DNA of 64,000 nt. Source: Mycolicibacterium stellerae. Lineage in GTDB: Bacteria; Actinomycetota; Actinomycetes; Mycobacteriales; Mycobacteriaceae. The notes under the pieces are model-generated. The model had not been told where the DNA came from. It made no database searches and saw only the letters and a program-made list of their open reading frames with translations. The stretch spans positions 124,001 to 188,000 of the forward strand of contig NZ_RARC01000008.1 of the NCBI RefSeq assembly GCF_003719305.1, read 5' to 3'. Shown here piece by piece: positions 36,400 to 46,150 of the stretch. A program made the position numbers and the translations under genes. How positions within the stretch are numbered: position 1 is the first letter of the stretch; every line of letters begins with the position of its first letter.

Positions 36400-37422
36400 G
36401 TGAACAGGCGGATTTCTACGCTGTTGGTGGCCGTGGCGCCGATCGTCGCCTTCGGCGTGCTGCTGGCGTTGGTGACGGTGCCCTACGTCTCACTGGGCCC
36501 CGGCCCGACGTTCGACACCCTCGGCGAGGTCGAGGGCAAAGAGGTCGTCGACATCGAGGGCACCGATGTGCACCCGACGACCGGGCACCTGAACATGACC
36601 ACGGTGTCTCAGCGCGACAACCTCACGCTCGGGCAGGCGCTGACGTTGTGGATGTCGGGTCGTGAGCAGTTGGTTCCGCGCGACCTGGTCTACCCGCCCG
36701 ATAAATCCAAGGACGAGATCGATGAGGCCAACAACCAGGATTTCAAGCGGTCGGAGGACAGCGCCGCATACGCCGCGCTTGGCTACCTGAAATACGCGCC
36801 CGCAGTCACCGTCGAGACGGTCAGCAAGGACGGGGCATCGGCGGACAAGCTCAAAGAAGGCGACGCGATAGACGGCGTGAACGGAACCCGGGTCACCGAT
36901 TTGGAGCAGTTTCAGTCGCTGATGGGAAAGACGAAGCCGGGCGACGAGGTGGTGCTCGACTTCCGCAGGAAGAACGCGCCACCCGGGGTGACGACGGTCA
37001 AGCTGGGTTCGGCACCGGATAAGGAGCAGGGCGTGCTTGGCATCGGTGTTGTCGAGGCCCCGTGGGCGCCGTTCACCATCGAGTTCAACCTGGCCAACGT
37101 CGGGGGCCCGTCGGCGGGCCTGGTGTTCAGCCTGGCCGTGATCGACAAGCTGACCACCGGCGAATTGAGCGGCTCGAGGTTCGTCGCAGGCACCGGCACC
37201 ATCAACGCCGACGGCAAGGTGGGCTCCATCGGCGGCATCACTCACAAGATTCTGGCCGCTCACGAGGCCGGTGCGACGGTGTTCCTGGTCCCCGCCGACA
37301 ACTGCGAAGAGGCCAAGTCGGCGCACGAAGATGGCATCGATCTGGTCAGGGTCGAGAAACTCGGCGATGCGGTCGACGCGCTCAAGGCGCTTTCTGCCGG
37401 TGGCGAAGCCCCACGATGTTGA
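36400..37422 (+). CDS. PDZ-containing Lon-like serine protease (YlbL type)
   Basis: The 340-residue protein has an N-terminal membrane helix (~7-27), a PDZ domain (~130-205, VETVSKDGASADKLKEGDAI) and a Lon-type S16 catalytic domain with GGPSAGL (S238) and THKILAA (K283) as the Ser-Lys dyad. It should cleave substrates on the outer face of the membrane. It corresponds to Rv3194c and precedes the UPF0182 gene by 78 bases on the same strand. Confidence 0.88.
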   Translation: MNRRISTLLVAVAPIVAFGVLLALVTVPYVSLGPGPTFDTLGEVEGKEVVDIEGTDVHPTTGHLNMTTVSQRDNLTLGQALTLWMSGREQLVPRDLVYPPDKSKDEIDEANNQDFKRSEDSAAYAALGYLKYAPAVTVETVSKDGASADKLKEGDAIDGVNGTRVTDLEQFQSLMGKTKPGDEVVLDFRRKNAPPGVTTVKLGSAPDKEQGVLGIGVVEAPWAPFTIEFNLANVGGPSAGLVFSLAVIDKLTTGELSGSRFVAGTGTINADGKVGSIGGITHKILAAHEAGATVFLVPADNCEEAKSAHEDGIDLVRVEKLGDAVDALKALSAGGEAPRC

Positions 37423-37500
37423 TCGGGCCGCGGGAAACCGATGCGTAGAGTTGTGGCACCTCATACAAGACGTGCATGGGCAAAGACCGGGAGTTGACGA

Positions 37501-40500
37501 GTGGGTATGCGGCCCGCGGCCAAGATGCCGAAGCTGACGCGACGTAGCCGAATTCTGATCACGGTCGCCCTGGCGGTCGTTTTACTGCTGCTGATCGGGC
37601 CACGGCTCGTCGACGCCTATGTCGACTGGTTGTGGTTCGGCGAGCTGGGCTATCGCTCGGTCTTCACCACGCAGTTGCTCACCAAGCTCGTCGTCTTCCT
37701 TGTGGTGTGGGCGTTGGTCGGATCTATCGTCTTCGCGGCGCTGGCGCTGGCGTACCGCACGCGCCCGGTGTTCGTCCCGACCGCCGGGCCCAACGACCCG
37801 GTGGCGCGGTATCGCACGGCGGTGATGTCGCGACTGAAGCTGGTCGGTATCGGCGTCCCGGCGGTCATCGGTTTCTTCGCAGGCATCGTGGCCCAGACCT
37901 ACTGGGAGCGGATCCAGCTGTTCCTGCATGGCGGCGACTTCGGTATCAAGGATCCGCAGTTCGGCATGGATCTGGGCTTCTATGCCTTCCAACTGCCCTT
38001 CTATCAGATGGTGCTTGGCTATCTGTTCGTTGCGGTCTTCCTGGCGTTGATCGCCAACCTGTTGGGCCACTATCTGTTCGGCGGTATCCGGCTCTCCGGC
38101 AGGACCGGCGCGCTGAGCCGGTCTGCCCGCATCCAGTTGATCAGCCTGGTCGGAACCTTGGTGCTGCTCAAGGCGATCGCGTACTGGTTCGATCGCTATG
38201 CGCTGTTGTCGAACACCCGCAGCGGTAAGCCATTCACCGGCGCGGGCTACACCGACATCAACGCGGTGCTGCCCGCCAAACTCATCCTGCTGGCGATCGC
38301 GCTGATCTGCGCGGTGGCGGTGTTTTCCGCGATTGTGCTGCGCGACTTGCGGATTCCCGCGATCGGCGTCGTGCTGTTGCTGTTGTCGTCGTTGGTGGTC
38401 GGCGCGGGCTGGCCGCTGGTGGTCGAGCAGATCAGCGTCAAACCCAATGCGGCACAGAAGGAAAGCGAGTACATCAGCCGTAGCATCACGTCGACAAGGG
38501 ACGCCTACGGCTTGACCGACAAGACGGTCACCTATCGGGACTACCCGGGCAACGCACCGGCCACCGCCCAGCAGGTGGCGGCCGACCGTGCGACGACGTC
38601 GAACATCCGGCTGTTGGACCCCACGATCGTCAGCCCCGCGTTCACGCAGTTCCAGCAGAGCAAGAACTTCTATTACTTCCCCGATCAGCTGTCCATCGAC
38701 CGCTACAACGGTCCCGACGGGAATCTGCGCGACTATGTCGTCGCCGCGCGTGAACTCAACCCCGACCGGCTGATCGACAACCAGCGTGACTGGATCAACC
38801 GGCATTTCGTGTACACCCACGGCAACGGCTTCATCGCGTCGCCCGCCAACACGGTTCGTGGCGTCGCCAACGACCCCAACCAGAACGGCGGCTACCCGGA
38901 GTTCCTGGCAAGTGTCGTCGGCGCCAACGGCAGCGTCGTCTCGCCTGGGCCCGCGCCTCTGGAGCAGCCGCGCGTCTACTTCGGGCCGGTCATCGCGGGC
39001 ACGCCCGACGACTACGCCATCGTCGGAAAGAGCGGCAACGACCGCGAGTACGACTACGAGACCAACACCGAGACGAAGAACTACACCTACAGCGGCAAGG
39101 GTGGCGTGCCGATCGGCAACTGGCTGAACCGCGCCGTGTTCGCCGCGAAGTTCTCCGAACGAAAGCTGGTGTTCCCCAGTCCGATCGGGCCGGACAGCAA
39201 GATCCTGTTCAATCGCGATCCGTCCGAGCGGGTGAAGGCGGTCGCGCCGTGGCTGACCACAGACACCAGCATGTACCCGGCCATCGTCAACAAGCGGATG
39301 GTCTGGATCGTCGACGGCTACACGACTTTGGACAACTACCCGTACTCGGAGCTGACGTCGTTGTCGAGCGTCACCACCGATTCCACCGAAGTGGCGTTCA
39401 ACCGGCTCGCGCCCGACAAACAGGTCTCCTACATTCGCAACTCGGTCAAGGCCACCGTCGATGCCTACGACGGTACGGTGACGTTGTACGCACAGGACGA
39501 ACAGGATCCGGTGCTGCAGGCGTGGATGAAGATCTTTCCCGGCGTGGTCCACCCGAAGAGTGACATAACCCCCGAATTACAGGAGCACCTGCGCTATCCC
39601 GAGGACCTGTTCAAGGTGCAGCGCGCGCTGCTGGCCAAGTATCACGTCAACGATCCGGTTACGTTCTTCTCGACATCGGACTTCTGGAACGTGCCGCAGG
39701 ATCCGAACCCGACGGCCAGCAGTTACCAGCCGCCGTACTACATCGTCGCGAAAGATCTTGCGAAGAACGACAAATCGGCCTCGTTTCAATTGACCAGCGC
39801 GATGAACCGCTTCCAGCGTGACTTCCTCGCCGCCTACATCAGCGCGAGCTCGGATCCGGACACCTACGGAAAGATCACGGTGTTGACGATCCCGGGTCAG
39901 GTGAACGGCCCGAAGTTGGCGTTCAACGCGATCAGTACCGATACCGCGGTCAGCCAGGACCTCGGCGTCATCGGCCGCGACAACCAGAACCGGATCCGCT
40001 GGGGCAACCTGTTGACGCTGCCGGTGGCCGACGGCGGGTTGCTCTACGTTGCGCCGGTGTACGCCTCACCCGGCGCCAGCGACGCGGCGTCGTCCTATCC
40101 GCGGTTGATCCGTGTCGCGATGATGTATGAGGACAGGGTCGGCTACGGGCCGACGGTGCGTGACGCGCTCACCGAGTTGTTCGGGGCTGGCGCCGATGCC
40201 ACCGCAACCGGTCCAGCGCCGGCGAACCCACCGGGCGGCCGACCTGCCGCCGCACCCCAATCGGATGGTCAGCCTGCCGCCCAACCGGGTAACCAGCAGG
40301 CCACGCCACCGGAGGTGCCAACGCCCGTCGCGGCGGTGCCGAGGCCGGGTGGACCGACCCAGCTGTCGCCTGGCAAAGCCGCGGCCCTGCAGGACGTACA
40401 GTCGGCTCTGGGTGCGCTGCGAACCGCACAGCAAAGCGGTGATTTCGGCGAATTCGGCACTGCGTTGCAGCGCTTAGATGACGCGATGAAGAGGTACGAC

Positions 40501-40512
40501 ACGACGAAGTAA
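37501..40512 (+). CDS. UPF0182 large membrane protein (Rv3193c-like)
   Basis: The 1003-residue protein has about seven membrane helices in its first ~310 residues (from [15 protein letters not shown] to [14 protein letters not shown]), then a long extracytoplasmic domain with [13 protein letters not shown] and RLIDNQRDW motifs, and a Pro/Gln/Ala-rich low-complexity stretch (~905-960) before a short helical tail. It matches the UPF0182 family in size. Function unknown. GTG 37501 or ATG 37507 may be the start. Confidence 0.85.
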   Translation: MGMRPAAKMPKLTRRSRILITVALAVVLLLLIGPRLVDAYVDWLWFGELGYRSVFTTQLLTKLVVFLVVWALVGSIVFAALALAYRTRPVFVPTAGPNDPVARYRTAVMSRLKLVGIGVPAVIGFFAGIVAQTYWERIQLFLHGGDFGIKDPQFGMDLGFYAFQLPFYQMVLGYLFVAVFLALIANLLGHYLFGGIRLSGRTGALSRSARIQLISLVGTLVLLKAIAYWFDRYALLSNTRSGKPFTGAGYTDINAVLPAKLILLAIALICAVAVFSAIVLRDLRIPAIGVVLLLLSSLVVGAGWPLVVEQISVKPNAAQKESEYISRSITSTRDAYGLTDKTVTYRDYPGNAPATAQQVAADRATTSNIRLLDPTIVSPAFTQFQQSKNFYYFPDQLSIDRYNGPDGNLRDYVVAARELNPDRLIDNQRDWINRHFVYTHGNGFIASPANTVRGVANDPNQNGGYPEFLASVVGANGSVVSPGPAPLEQPRVYFGPVIAGTPDDYAIVGKSGNDREYDYETNTETKNYTYSGKGGVPIGNWLNRAVFAAKFSERKLVFPSPIGPDSKILFNRDPSERVKAVAPWLTTDTSMYPAIVNKRMVWIVDGYTTLDNYPYSELTSLSSVTTDSTEVAFNRLAPDKQVSYIRNSVKATVDAYDGTVTLYAQDEQDPVLQAWMKIFPGVVHPKSDITPELQEHLRYPEDLFKVQRALLAKYHVNDPVTFFSTSDFWNVPQDPNPTASSYQPPYYIVAKDLAKNDKSASFQLTSAMNRFQRDFLAAYISASSDPDTYGKITVLTIPGQVNGPKLAFNAISTDTAVSQDLGVIGRDNQNRIRWGNLLTLPVADGGLLYVAPVYASPGASDAASSYPRLIRVAMMYEDRVGYGPTVRDALTELFGAGADATATGPAPANPPGGRPAAAPQSDGQPAAQPGNQQATPPEVPTPVAAVPRPGGPTQLSPGKAAALQDVQSALGALRTAQQSGDFGEFGTALQRLDDAMKRYDTTK

Positions 40513-40579
40513 CGCGTTCGGCGTTTGCTACCAACCGAAATTCAGGGCAAAATCGGATATCGGCCTTTTTCATCTTTCC

Positions 40580-43500
40580 ATGAGTCAATGGGCGCGAGCC
40601 GCATCCCGTCGGTTCGCGCGGTTGGGCCCTATCGGCCGGATCGCGGCGGCGGTCTTCTTCGGGGCCTCGGCGGTGATGGTCGTTTGGGCAGTGTTTTCGT
40701 GGGAGGACAACTACCCGACCAAGTCGCTGGATGAAATCGCCTATCTGGTGTACCTCGTCTTGGCGGTGGCCTGTGCCGCCTACGCCGCCCGTTCCGCCGA
40801 GGGGCGCCGTCGGTACGGCTGGGTGGCCCTCATAGTCGCACTCTCGGCGTGGCTCATCGGCTTGGTCGTCCGGATGTTCGAAGAGGTCCGGGGCGACGGC
40901 GAGTCGTGGCATCCGTCGCTGACACAGGGCTTTCTGGTCGTGTTTCCGGTGGCGGCCTATGCATGCCTGCTGCTGATGGGCGATCTCGACAAGGCCCCAC
41001 GCAGGCGATTGATACTCGACAGCGTCATCATGGCGACGTCGTTGTTCGTCGTCTCGTGGGTGTGTGTACTCAGGAAACTGTCCGATGGTGGTGGCGCGCC
41101 AGGCTTGACCGTCCTGCACATCACGGTCGACGTGATCCTGCTGACGACCGCGATCGTGGTGTGGTCACGGCCGCTTGCCCGGGTGAGCGTCACCGTCCTG
41201 GCGGCGGGGATGGCAACGATCCAATTGGCGGACATCGCCAGTGTCTACCTGGCCGGGGTAGGGGGCTACCACGACGGCGGCCTCGTCGATGTCGTCCGTG
41301 CGGCGGGGTTCGGCATGCTGGGCTTCGCGGCGTTGTTCAGCATCGACGAACAGCCCGCTCAGCCGTCGGCGATGGACTTGCAGTCCGGCGTCCGGGTGTG
41401 GTTGCCGTATCTGCCGCTGTTGGCGGCCGGGATCGCCGGTGTCAGTTTCGAACTCTCTCACCGCGACCACCGGCAGCTGTTCATCGCCGAGGCGATTCTG
41501 GTGACGGCGGTGCTCATCCGTCAGCTGTTCGTGCTCACAGAGAACCAGCGTCTTCTCGCCGAGGTAGCCCGCGAGGCGTTTCACGACAACCTGACCGGTC
41601 TCGCGAACCGCGCGAATTTCCTCGACAAGCTGGACGGTGCGATCGCTCGGCGGCGCCGAAGCGGCGAACCTGTCGCCGTGTTGTGTCTCGATCTCGACAA
41701 CTTCAAGGCCGTCAACGATGCGCTGGGCCATCCAGCGGGCGACGAGTTGCTGATCCGGGTTGCGGGGCGTCTGACGAGCGTGCTCGGTGAGACGTGGACG
41801 ATCGCGCGTCTCGGGGGTGACGAATTCGCAGCGATCCACGAGGGGCACACCGACGCGTTGGCGGCGGCCAACCGCGTGCTCGACGCGTGCCGCACTCCGA
41901 TCATCCTCGGCGGCGTCCCGCAGACTGTTCGGCCGAGCATCGGGCTGACGGTGGCCGCCGCCAATTCGGTACAGACCTCCGACGACCTCCTGCTGAACGC
42001 CGACCTGGCGATGTACGCGGCCAAACGGGACGGTGGCGGGTGTGTGCGAAGCTTCGTGCCCGATCTTCCGGCCCCGTGGGAACTTCAGGAGCGCACAGCA
42101 GAGCCTGTCGAACGATGGGATGGGGTTCCACTGACCGGTGGCGGGGCGGCTCCGGGCGATGGACACAGGGCGGGCAAGGAACCGTCTGGAGGCGGCGGAT
42201 GGCCGTCACCCGGGATGTGCGTGGCCCTCGGCGTGCTGGCGCTCGGCGTCGCGGTCTTCACGGCGTCGACTCTTTTACGCGACCATGCCGGGCGCATCAC
42301 GGCGTTCGACAGTGTCATGTATCCGGCGCTGAACATCTCGGCGGCGGCGTTTGTTTTGCTTCGTGCGTACCAGGTCCGCACCGAGCGTTGGCCGTGGCTG
42401 TTCATCGGAGCGGGCATGGCGTGTTCCGCCGCAGGCGACGTGGTGTACGCCGCTTGGGTGCCCGAGGGTCAGATATTGTCTGCGGCAGACCCGCTATACC
42501 TTGCCTTTTATCCGTTGGTCTACGCCGGAATTGTCCTGCTGATGCGCGACCGGCTCACTCGCGTCCCGACCGCGTTCCGGTTGGACGCGTTGATCTGCGG
42601 GCTGACGCTCGGAGCGGTTTCCGCGGCGGTCGCGACCGGTCCGATCAATGCGGCATTGCAGGGTGAGCCGGCGGCAGTGTTCGTCGGGCTCGCCTATCCC
42701 GTTGGTGACTTGTTGTTGTTGGCACTGACCGCGGGAATGCTTCCGATTCTCGGCTGGCGTGCCGAACTTCGATGGGGCCTTCTCGTCGCCGGTTTCATGG
42801 CGTTTGCGATCGCCGACACCATCTACCTCTTTCAGGCGTCGGCAGGCACGTATTTGGAGGGCACATGGGTCGATGCCTGCTGGCTGATCGCCGCATTGCT
42901 TATCGCCGTTTCCAGTTGGCTTTCGTCCTCGGGTGCCAGCCCTCGTCCGAAACCCGGTCTGGCGGCCTATGTTCCGGCCGTCCTGTGCGGTGGAATCGCA
43001 CTGGTCATGGCCGTGCTGGCCAACCAGAGCCGAGTCGCGGTGACGCTGGCGGCGCTGACCCTGATCGCGGTCGCCTGGCGATTCGCGGTCACGTTCCGCG
43101 ATGTCAGCGCGACGGCGGAGGCGCATCGGCAGGCGATGACTGACGAGTTGACGGGGCTGCCCAACCGCAGGTCGCTGGCCACGACGTTGACGGCCGTCTC
43201 CGTCGACGAGTCGTCGGGGGTGTTCCGGACACGGTCGAGCCGCGCGCTGCTTCTGCTCGACATCGACCAGTTCAGGGAGATCAACTATTTCGCAGGTCGA
43301 CATGTCGGCGACCAGCTGCTCATTCGCATCGCGGAGCGACTGTCCCGATCCGTCCGGTCCGGTGACGTGATCGCCCGAACGGGTGGTGACGAGTTCGCCA
43401 TCCTGTTCGCCGACAGCCTCGACGTCACCACTGCGCGGGCGCGGGCGGGCGCGATGCTCGAGGAGTTGCGTGCTCCGTTCGAGCTCGATCCGATCACCCT

Positions 43501-44470
43501 GCAGGTCGACGCGAGCATCTCGATTGCGTTGTACCCCGACCATTGTGAGCATCCCAACGACCTGCTGAATTGCGTCGAGACGACGATGCTGGATGCCAGG
43601 GCCGGGTCGAGCAAGATCCTGGTGCACGACCCGGGCAAGGTGCGCATGGAGAAGGACCATGACGACGACCTCATCGGGGAGCTGCGTGCCGCACTGACCA
43701 ACGACGAGCTGACGTGTTACTACCAGCCCAAGATTCGCGCCGACAACGGGCAAGTGCACAGCGTCGAGGCACTCCTGCGGTGGCGCCACCCGAGTCGCGG
43801 TCTGCTACTTCCAGAGGAGTTCCTGCCCACCGCCGAACGGGCCGGCCTGATGCGTCAGATCGCCAACTGCGTGGTCAACTTGGCGCTCGGTCAGGTGCGG
43901 GCCTGGAAGGGCGACGGTGTCGACATGACGGTCGCGGTCAACCTGTCGGTGGCCAACCTGCTGGACCTCGATCTGGTCGACACCATCGACGGGCTGCTGA
44001 AGAGTCACGCCGTGCCGGCAGAAGCGCTGATCCTGGAGATCACCGAGGGCACCTTCGCAAATGACTCGGCTCGTACCCGCAATACCGTGCACGCCCTCCG
44101 GCGACTCGGTGTGCGGATCTCCCTCGATGACTACGGCACCGGCTGGTCGTCGCTTGCCCGCCTGCAGGACATGTCGGTCGACGAGCTCAAGCTCGATCGC
44201 GTGTTCGTTTCACGGCTGGCTGAAGACCCACGCTCGATCGCCATTGTGCGATCGACGGTCGCGCTGGCGCACAGCCTGGGCGCGGATCTGATCGCCGAAG
44301 GGGTGGAAGACGAGGCCACCCTGCTGGCGCTGCGTCGATACGGCTGCAACATCACCCAGGGCTACGTGCACACGCCGCCGCTGCCCGCCGACGAGCTGAT
44401 CGCCTGGATCGAGCGCTGCACGCCCCCGCTCTCGGTCAGCGATTTGGCTCTGCACCCTGACCTTCGGTAA
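40580..44470 (+). CDS. Dual membrane-GGDEF plus EAL cyclic-di-GMP protein
   Basis: The 1296-residue protein reads: membrane block 1 (~15-318), GGDEF 1 (~330-495, GGDEF at 412-416), Gly-rich linker (~515-545), membrane block 2 (~546-836), GGDEF 2 (~848-1015, GGDEF at 935-939) and EAL (~1030-1285, EAL at 1063-1065). Only GGDEF 2 has an RxxD inhibitory site (RSGD, 926-929). The EAL motifs look complete (NLS 1121, EITEG 1153, DDYGTG 1183, K1204, EGVED 1240, Q1260). It may both make and degrade c-di-GMP at the membrane. It lies 67 bases after UPF0182. Confidence 0.9.
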   Translation: MSQWARAASRRFARLGPIGRIAAAVFFGASAVMVVWAVFSWEDNYPTKSLDEIAYLVYLVLAVACAAYAARSAEGRRRYGWVALIVALSAWLIGLVVRMFEEVRGDGESWHPSLTQGFLVVFPVAAYACLLLMGDLDKAPRRRLILDSVIMATSLFVVSWVCVLRKLSDGGGAPGLTVLHITVDVILLTTAIVVWSRPLARVSVTVLAAGMATIQLADIASVYLAGVGGYHDGGLVDVVRAAGFGMLGFAALFSIDEQPAQPSAMDLQSGVRVWLPYLPLLAAGIAGVSFELSHRDHRQLFIAEAILVTAVLIRQLFVLTENQRLLAEVAREAFHDNLTGLANRANFLDKLDGAIARRRRSGEPVAVLCLDLDNFKAVNDALGHPAGDELLIRVAGRLTSVLGETWTIARLGGDEFAAIHEGHTDALAAANRVLDACRTPIILGGVPQTVRPSIGLTVAAANSVQTSDDLLLNADLAMYAAKRDGGGCVRSFVPDLPAPWELQERTAEPVERWDGVPLTGGGAAPGDGHRAGKEPSGGGGWPSPGMCVALGVLALGVAVFTASTLLRDHAGRITAFDSVMYPALNISAAAFVLLRAYQVRTERWPWLFIGAGMACSAAGDVVYAAWVPEGQILSAADPLYLAFYPLVYAGIVLLMRDRLTRVPTAFRLDALICGLTLGAVSAAVATGPINAALQGEPAAVFVGLAYPVGDLLLLALTAGMLPILGWRAELRWGLLVAGFMAFAIADTIYLFQASAGTYLEGTWVDACWLIAALLIAVSSWLSSSGASPRPKPGLAAYVPAVLCGGIALVMAVLANQSRVAVTLAALTLIAVAWRFAVTFRDVSATAEAHRQAMTDELTGLPNRRSLATTLTAVSVDESSGVFRTRSSRALLLLDIDQFREINYFAGRHVGDQLLIRIAERLSRSVRSGDVIARTGGDEFAILFADSLDVTTARARAGAMLEELRAPFELDPITLQVDASISIALYPDHCEHPNDLLNCVETTMLDARAGSSKILVHDPGKVRMEKDHDDDLIGELRAALTNDELTCYYQPKIRADNGQVHSVEALLRWRHPSRGLLLPEEFLPTAERAGLMRQIANCVVNLALGQVRAWKGDGVDMTVAVNLSVANLLDLDLVDTIDGLLKSHAVPAEALILEITEGTFANDSARTRNTVHALRRLGVRISLDDYGTGWSSLARLQDMSVDELKLDRVFVSRLAEDPRSIAIVRSTVALAHSLGADLIAEGVEDEATLLALRRYGCNITQGYVHTPPLPADELIAWIERCTPPLSVSDLALHPDLR

Positions 44471-44473
44471 CGT
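44444..44473 (+). promoter_or_regulatory. Likely promoter of the initiator tRNA gene
   Basis: TTGGCT (44444-44449) and TAACGT (44468-44473) are spaced by 18 bases and end 13 bases before the tRNA. The elements lie inside the 3' end of the preceding c-di-GMP gene. Confidence 0.4.
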
Positions 44474-44486
44474 GGCGTTCACCCGA

Positions 44487-44560
44487 CGCGGGGTGGAGCA
44501 GCTCGGTAGCTCGCTGGGCTCATAACCCAGAGGTCGCAGGTTCGAATCCTGTCCCCGCTA
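44487..44560 (+). tRNA. Initiator tRNA-fMet (CAT anticodon)
   Basis: The 74-base gene folds as a cloverleaf with acceptor arm CGCGGGG/CCCCGCT, D-loop AGCTCGGTAGCTC, anticodon loop CTCATAA and T-arm CAGGTTCGAATCCTG. Three consecutive G:C pairs (GGG/CCC) border the anticodon loop and position 1 (C) cannot pair with position 72 (T), both marks of an initiator tRNA. CCA is not encoded; CTA follows the discriminator A. Confidence 0.93.
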
Positions 44561-44566
44561 CTAGGC

Positions 44567-44602
44567 AAAACGGCCCCCGGAGAACTCTCCGGGGGCCGTT
44601 TT
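44567..44602 (+). terminator. Rho-independent terminator after tRNA-fMet
   Basis: AAAACGGCCCCCGGAGA (44567-44583) and its complement TCTCCGGGGGCCGTTTT (44586-44602) form a very stable stem ending in four Ts. The stem is symmetrical, so it can act on both strands. Confidence 0.85.
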
Positions 44603-45197
44603 CATTGGGGTTGGGAACGCTTTTGGGAACATTCGCAAGGCTAACGAGTTATGCGCCCGCATGTGCTGGGCGGAACAGGTGCCGAAAACCATGCTGCGGT
44701 CTGGCGCTTTAAGTCCGGCGGCTTCGCTCTGCGGCGAACGCGCGGCTGTAGTCGCGTATCGGCATGGGTTTGCCGTCCGCCCGCGCGCGACAGCAGAAGG
44801 TCGGATTTATCCATCGGGCGGCTCCCGCAGGTGCACCGTCGGCATTCCTTTGAGCATCGTCAGTTCGCACAGCGGGATGGCAGCGAACAGACATTTGTCG
44901 TTTCCATAGACGGGTCTCGGCTCATACCCAAGAGGTCCACAATCCTGAACTAGCGAGCGTTAAAAAGGCTCGGCGAATGCGGAGTTGGAAGGTCGCTCAA
45001 GGCTTGCGCGGGGAGACTTCTTAGGCCGCAACGCCGGCGGGCAGCCAGCTGTAATCAGCAGGCTTCTTGCGAAGGACACCGCGCCTGCTTTCCACCGCCG
45101 TGATCCGATCGTAGGCAAGTCAAAAGCGCAGAAAGATACCACCAGCACAAGCTAACCCCGAAAATGAGTTGGTCACCCACCAGCGAAAGTGAAAGCC
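44603..45197. other. Non-coding stretch at the start of the accessory region
   Basis: About 595 bases without a convincing gene. Short frames exist on both strands but lack ribosome binding sites and coding character. One minus-strand remnant (about 45023-45119) reads LAYDRITAVESRRGVLRKKP and ends AGVAA before a TAA; it may be the tail of a lost gene. The sequence next to the tRNA terminator contains the repeated word TTGGGAACG/TTGGGAACA. Confidence 0.5.
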
Positions 45198-45527
45198 ATG
45201 ATCGATTCGCCCGACGACCTGGCGTCGCCCGACGTATTCCGGAGGAAGATGGCCCACGTCGATCGCGAGTTCGCTGATGCCCGCCACTACCTGTCGGCGT
45301 TGTGCGCCGAAGACAATCAAGCACTCAGTGCGCTGATGATGGAGATCCACCGCAGCGGACGGGCCATGAAGGTCCTAGCAGCGATGGCGGTACAGGCCCT
45401 CGACTTCGCCCACCTGAGCGCCGACCGCCTTGGTGGCGATGTCCAGAAGTGGCTCGACGAGTCGGCAATGACCGAGGACGCCGCCAAGACCGAACGCCAC
45501 AAAACCGAGCTGGGCGGCGAGGGATGA
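45198..45527 (+). CDS. Small helical hypothetical protein
   Basis: The 109-residue product starts MIDSPDDLASPDVFRRKMAH and is predicted mostly helical and charged, with a conserved-looking middle (REFADARHYLSALCAEDNQ). No domain was recognised. ATG 45198 was preferred to GTG 45189. It sits alone in the post-tRNA accessory segment, so a phage or island origin is possible. Confidence 0.45.
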   Translation: MIDSPDDLASPDVFRRKMAHVDREFADARHYLSALCAEDNQALSALMMEIHRSGRAMKVLAAMAVQALDFAHLSADRLGGDVQKWLDESAMTEDAAKTERHKTELGGEG

Positions 45528-45617
45528 TCTTTGCGGCGATCACCACCTAGCGGCCGAACGAAGCCTCACCTTTCCGCGCCGCGAAGCGGTGATCGACGGG
45601 GTGTTTGGTTTTCTTGG

Positions 45618-45839
45618 CTACTGCTCTTCGTGATGGATGAGCATTTCGGGGTCGTCCTCGACCGTCAGACGGGTGATCTGGGGGTCGCCCGTGACGTTTC
45701 CTTCGTCGTCAACGTCGAGTTCGAGCTCCTCGGCCACAAACTTGAGCGCAGACTCTTCGTCAGGTCCTTCGTACCCGTGGGTGCTGGGGCCCTCGCCCGC
45801 CCGATGGATGGTTACCGCCCATTTCTTATTGTTCGTCAT
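45618..45839 (-). CDS. Small acidic hypothetical protein
   Basis: The 73-residue protein starts MTNNKKWAVTIHRAGEGPST after a GGAGAC ribosome binding site. It is acidic (FVAEELELDVDDEGNVTGD and a tail EMLIHHEEQ) and ends without membrane segments. No family recognised. Base use is less GC-rich in third positions than the core genes. It is flanked by an insertion-sequence remnant. Confidence 0.55.
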   Translation of the reverse strand: MTNNKKWAVTIHRAGEGPSTHGYEGPDEESALKFVAEELELDVDDEGNVTGDPQITRLTVEDDPEMLIHHEEQ

Positions 45840-45859
45840 GTCTCCAGCCTGCCAGGACG

Positions 45860-46059
45860 TCACCTGATCAGGACCCGCAAGATCGAGCGCTTCCACCGTG
45901 CCGTGGCCGACGGCTGGGCCTACGACCGCCTCTACGCCTCAACCGCACAACGCCCTGCCCGGATGGCTGCACTTCTACAATCACCACCGAGCCCACTCAG
46001 CCATCGGAGGCCAGCCACCAGTCACCCGACTGACCAACCTCTCTGGACATCACAACTAG
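45860..46059 (+). pseudogene. IS481-type transposase C-terminal remnant, frameshifted
   Basis: One frame reads TRKIERFHRAVADGWAYDRL and a second, shifted at about 45950, reads LPGWLHFYNHHRAHSAIGG followed by QPPVTRLTNL and a TAG at 46057. This is the typical end of IS481-family rve transposases (K-I-E-R-F-H, then W..FYN..R.H.A.G..P). The N-terminus, catalytic first half and inverted repeats are missing. Confidence 0.8.
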
Positions 46060-46150
46060 CCGGCGGCCTACCCGCACTGCGGCAACGGCCGTACTTCGGA
46101 GAGTTGGAGCCGGCAACTATGTGGGTGCAGCCGAGGTGGGACCTGTAGCG

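Noticed and set aside
37582..39552. Long minus-strand open frame opposite UPF0182
   Set aside because: Shadow of a conserved gene; repetitive Gln/Arg/Asp composition without recognisable domains.
44651..44953. Plus-strand frame after the tRNA that could be a gene
   Set aside because: No ribosome binding site, Arg/Ser-rich composition and overlap with equally long frames on both strands.
44487..46060. Integrase or attachment-site duplication next to the tRNA
   Set aside because: No integrase motif is visible and I could not find a second copy of the tRNA 3' end within the window.
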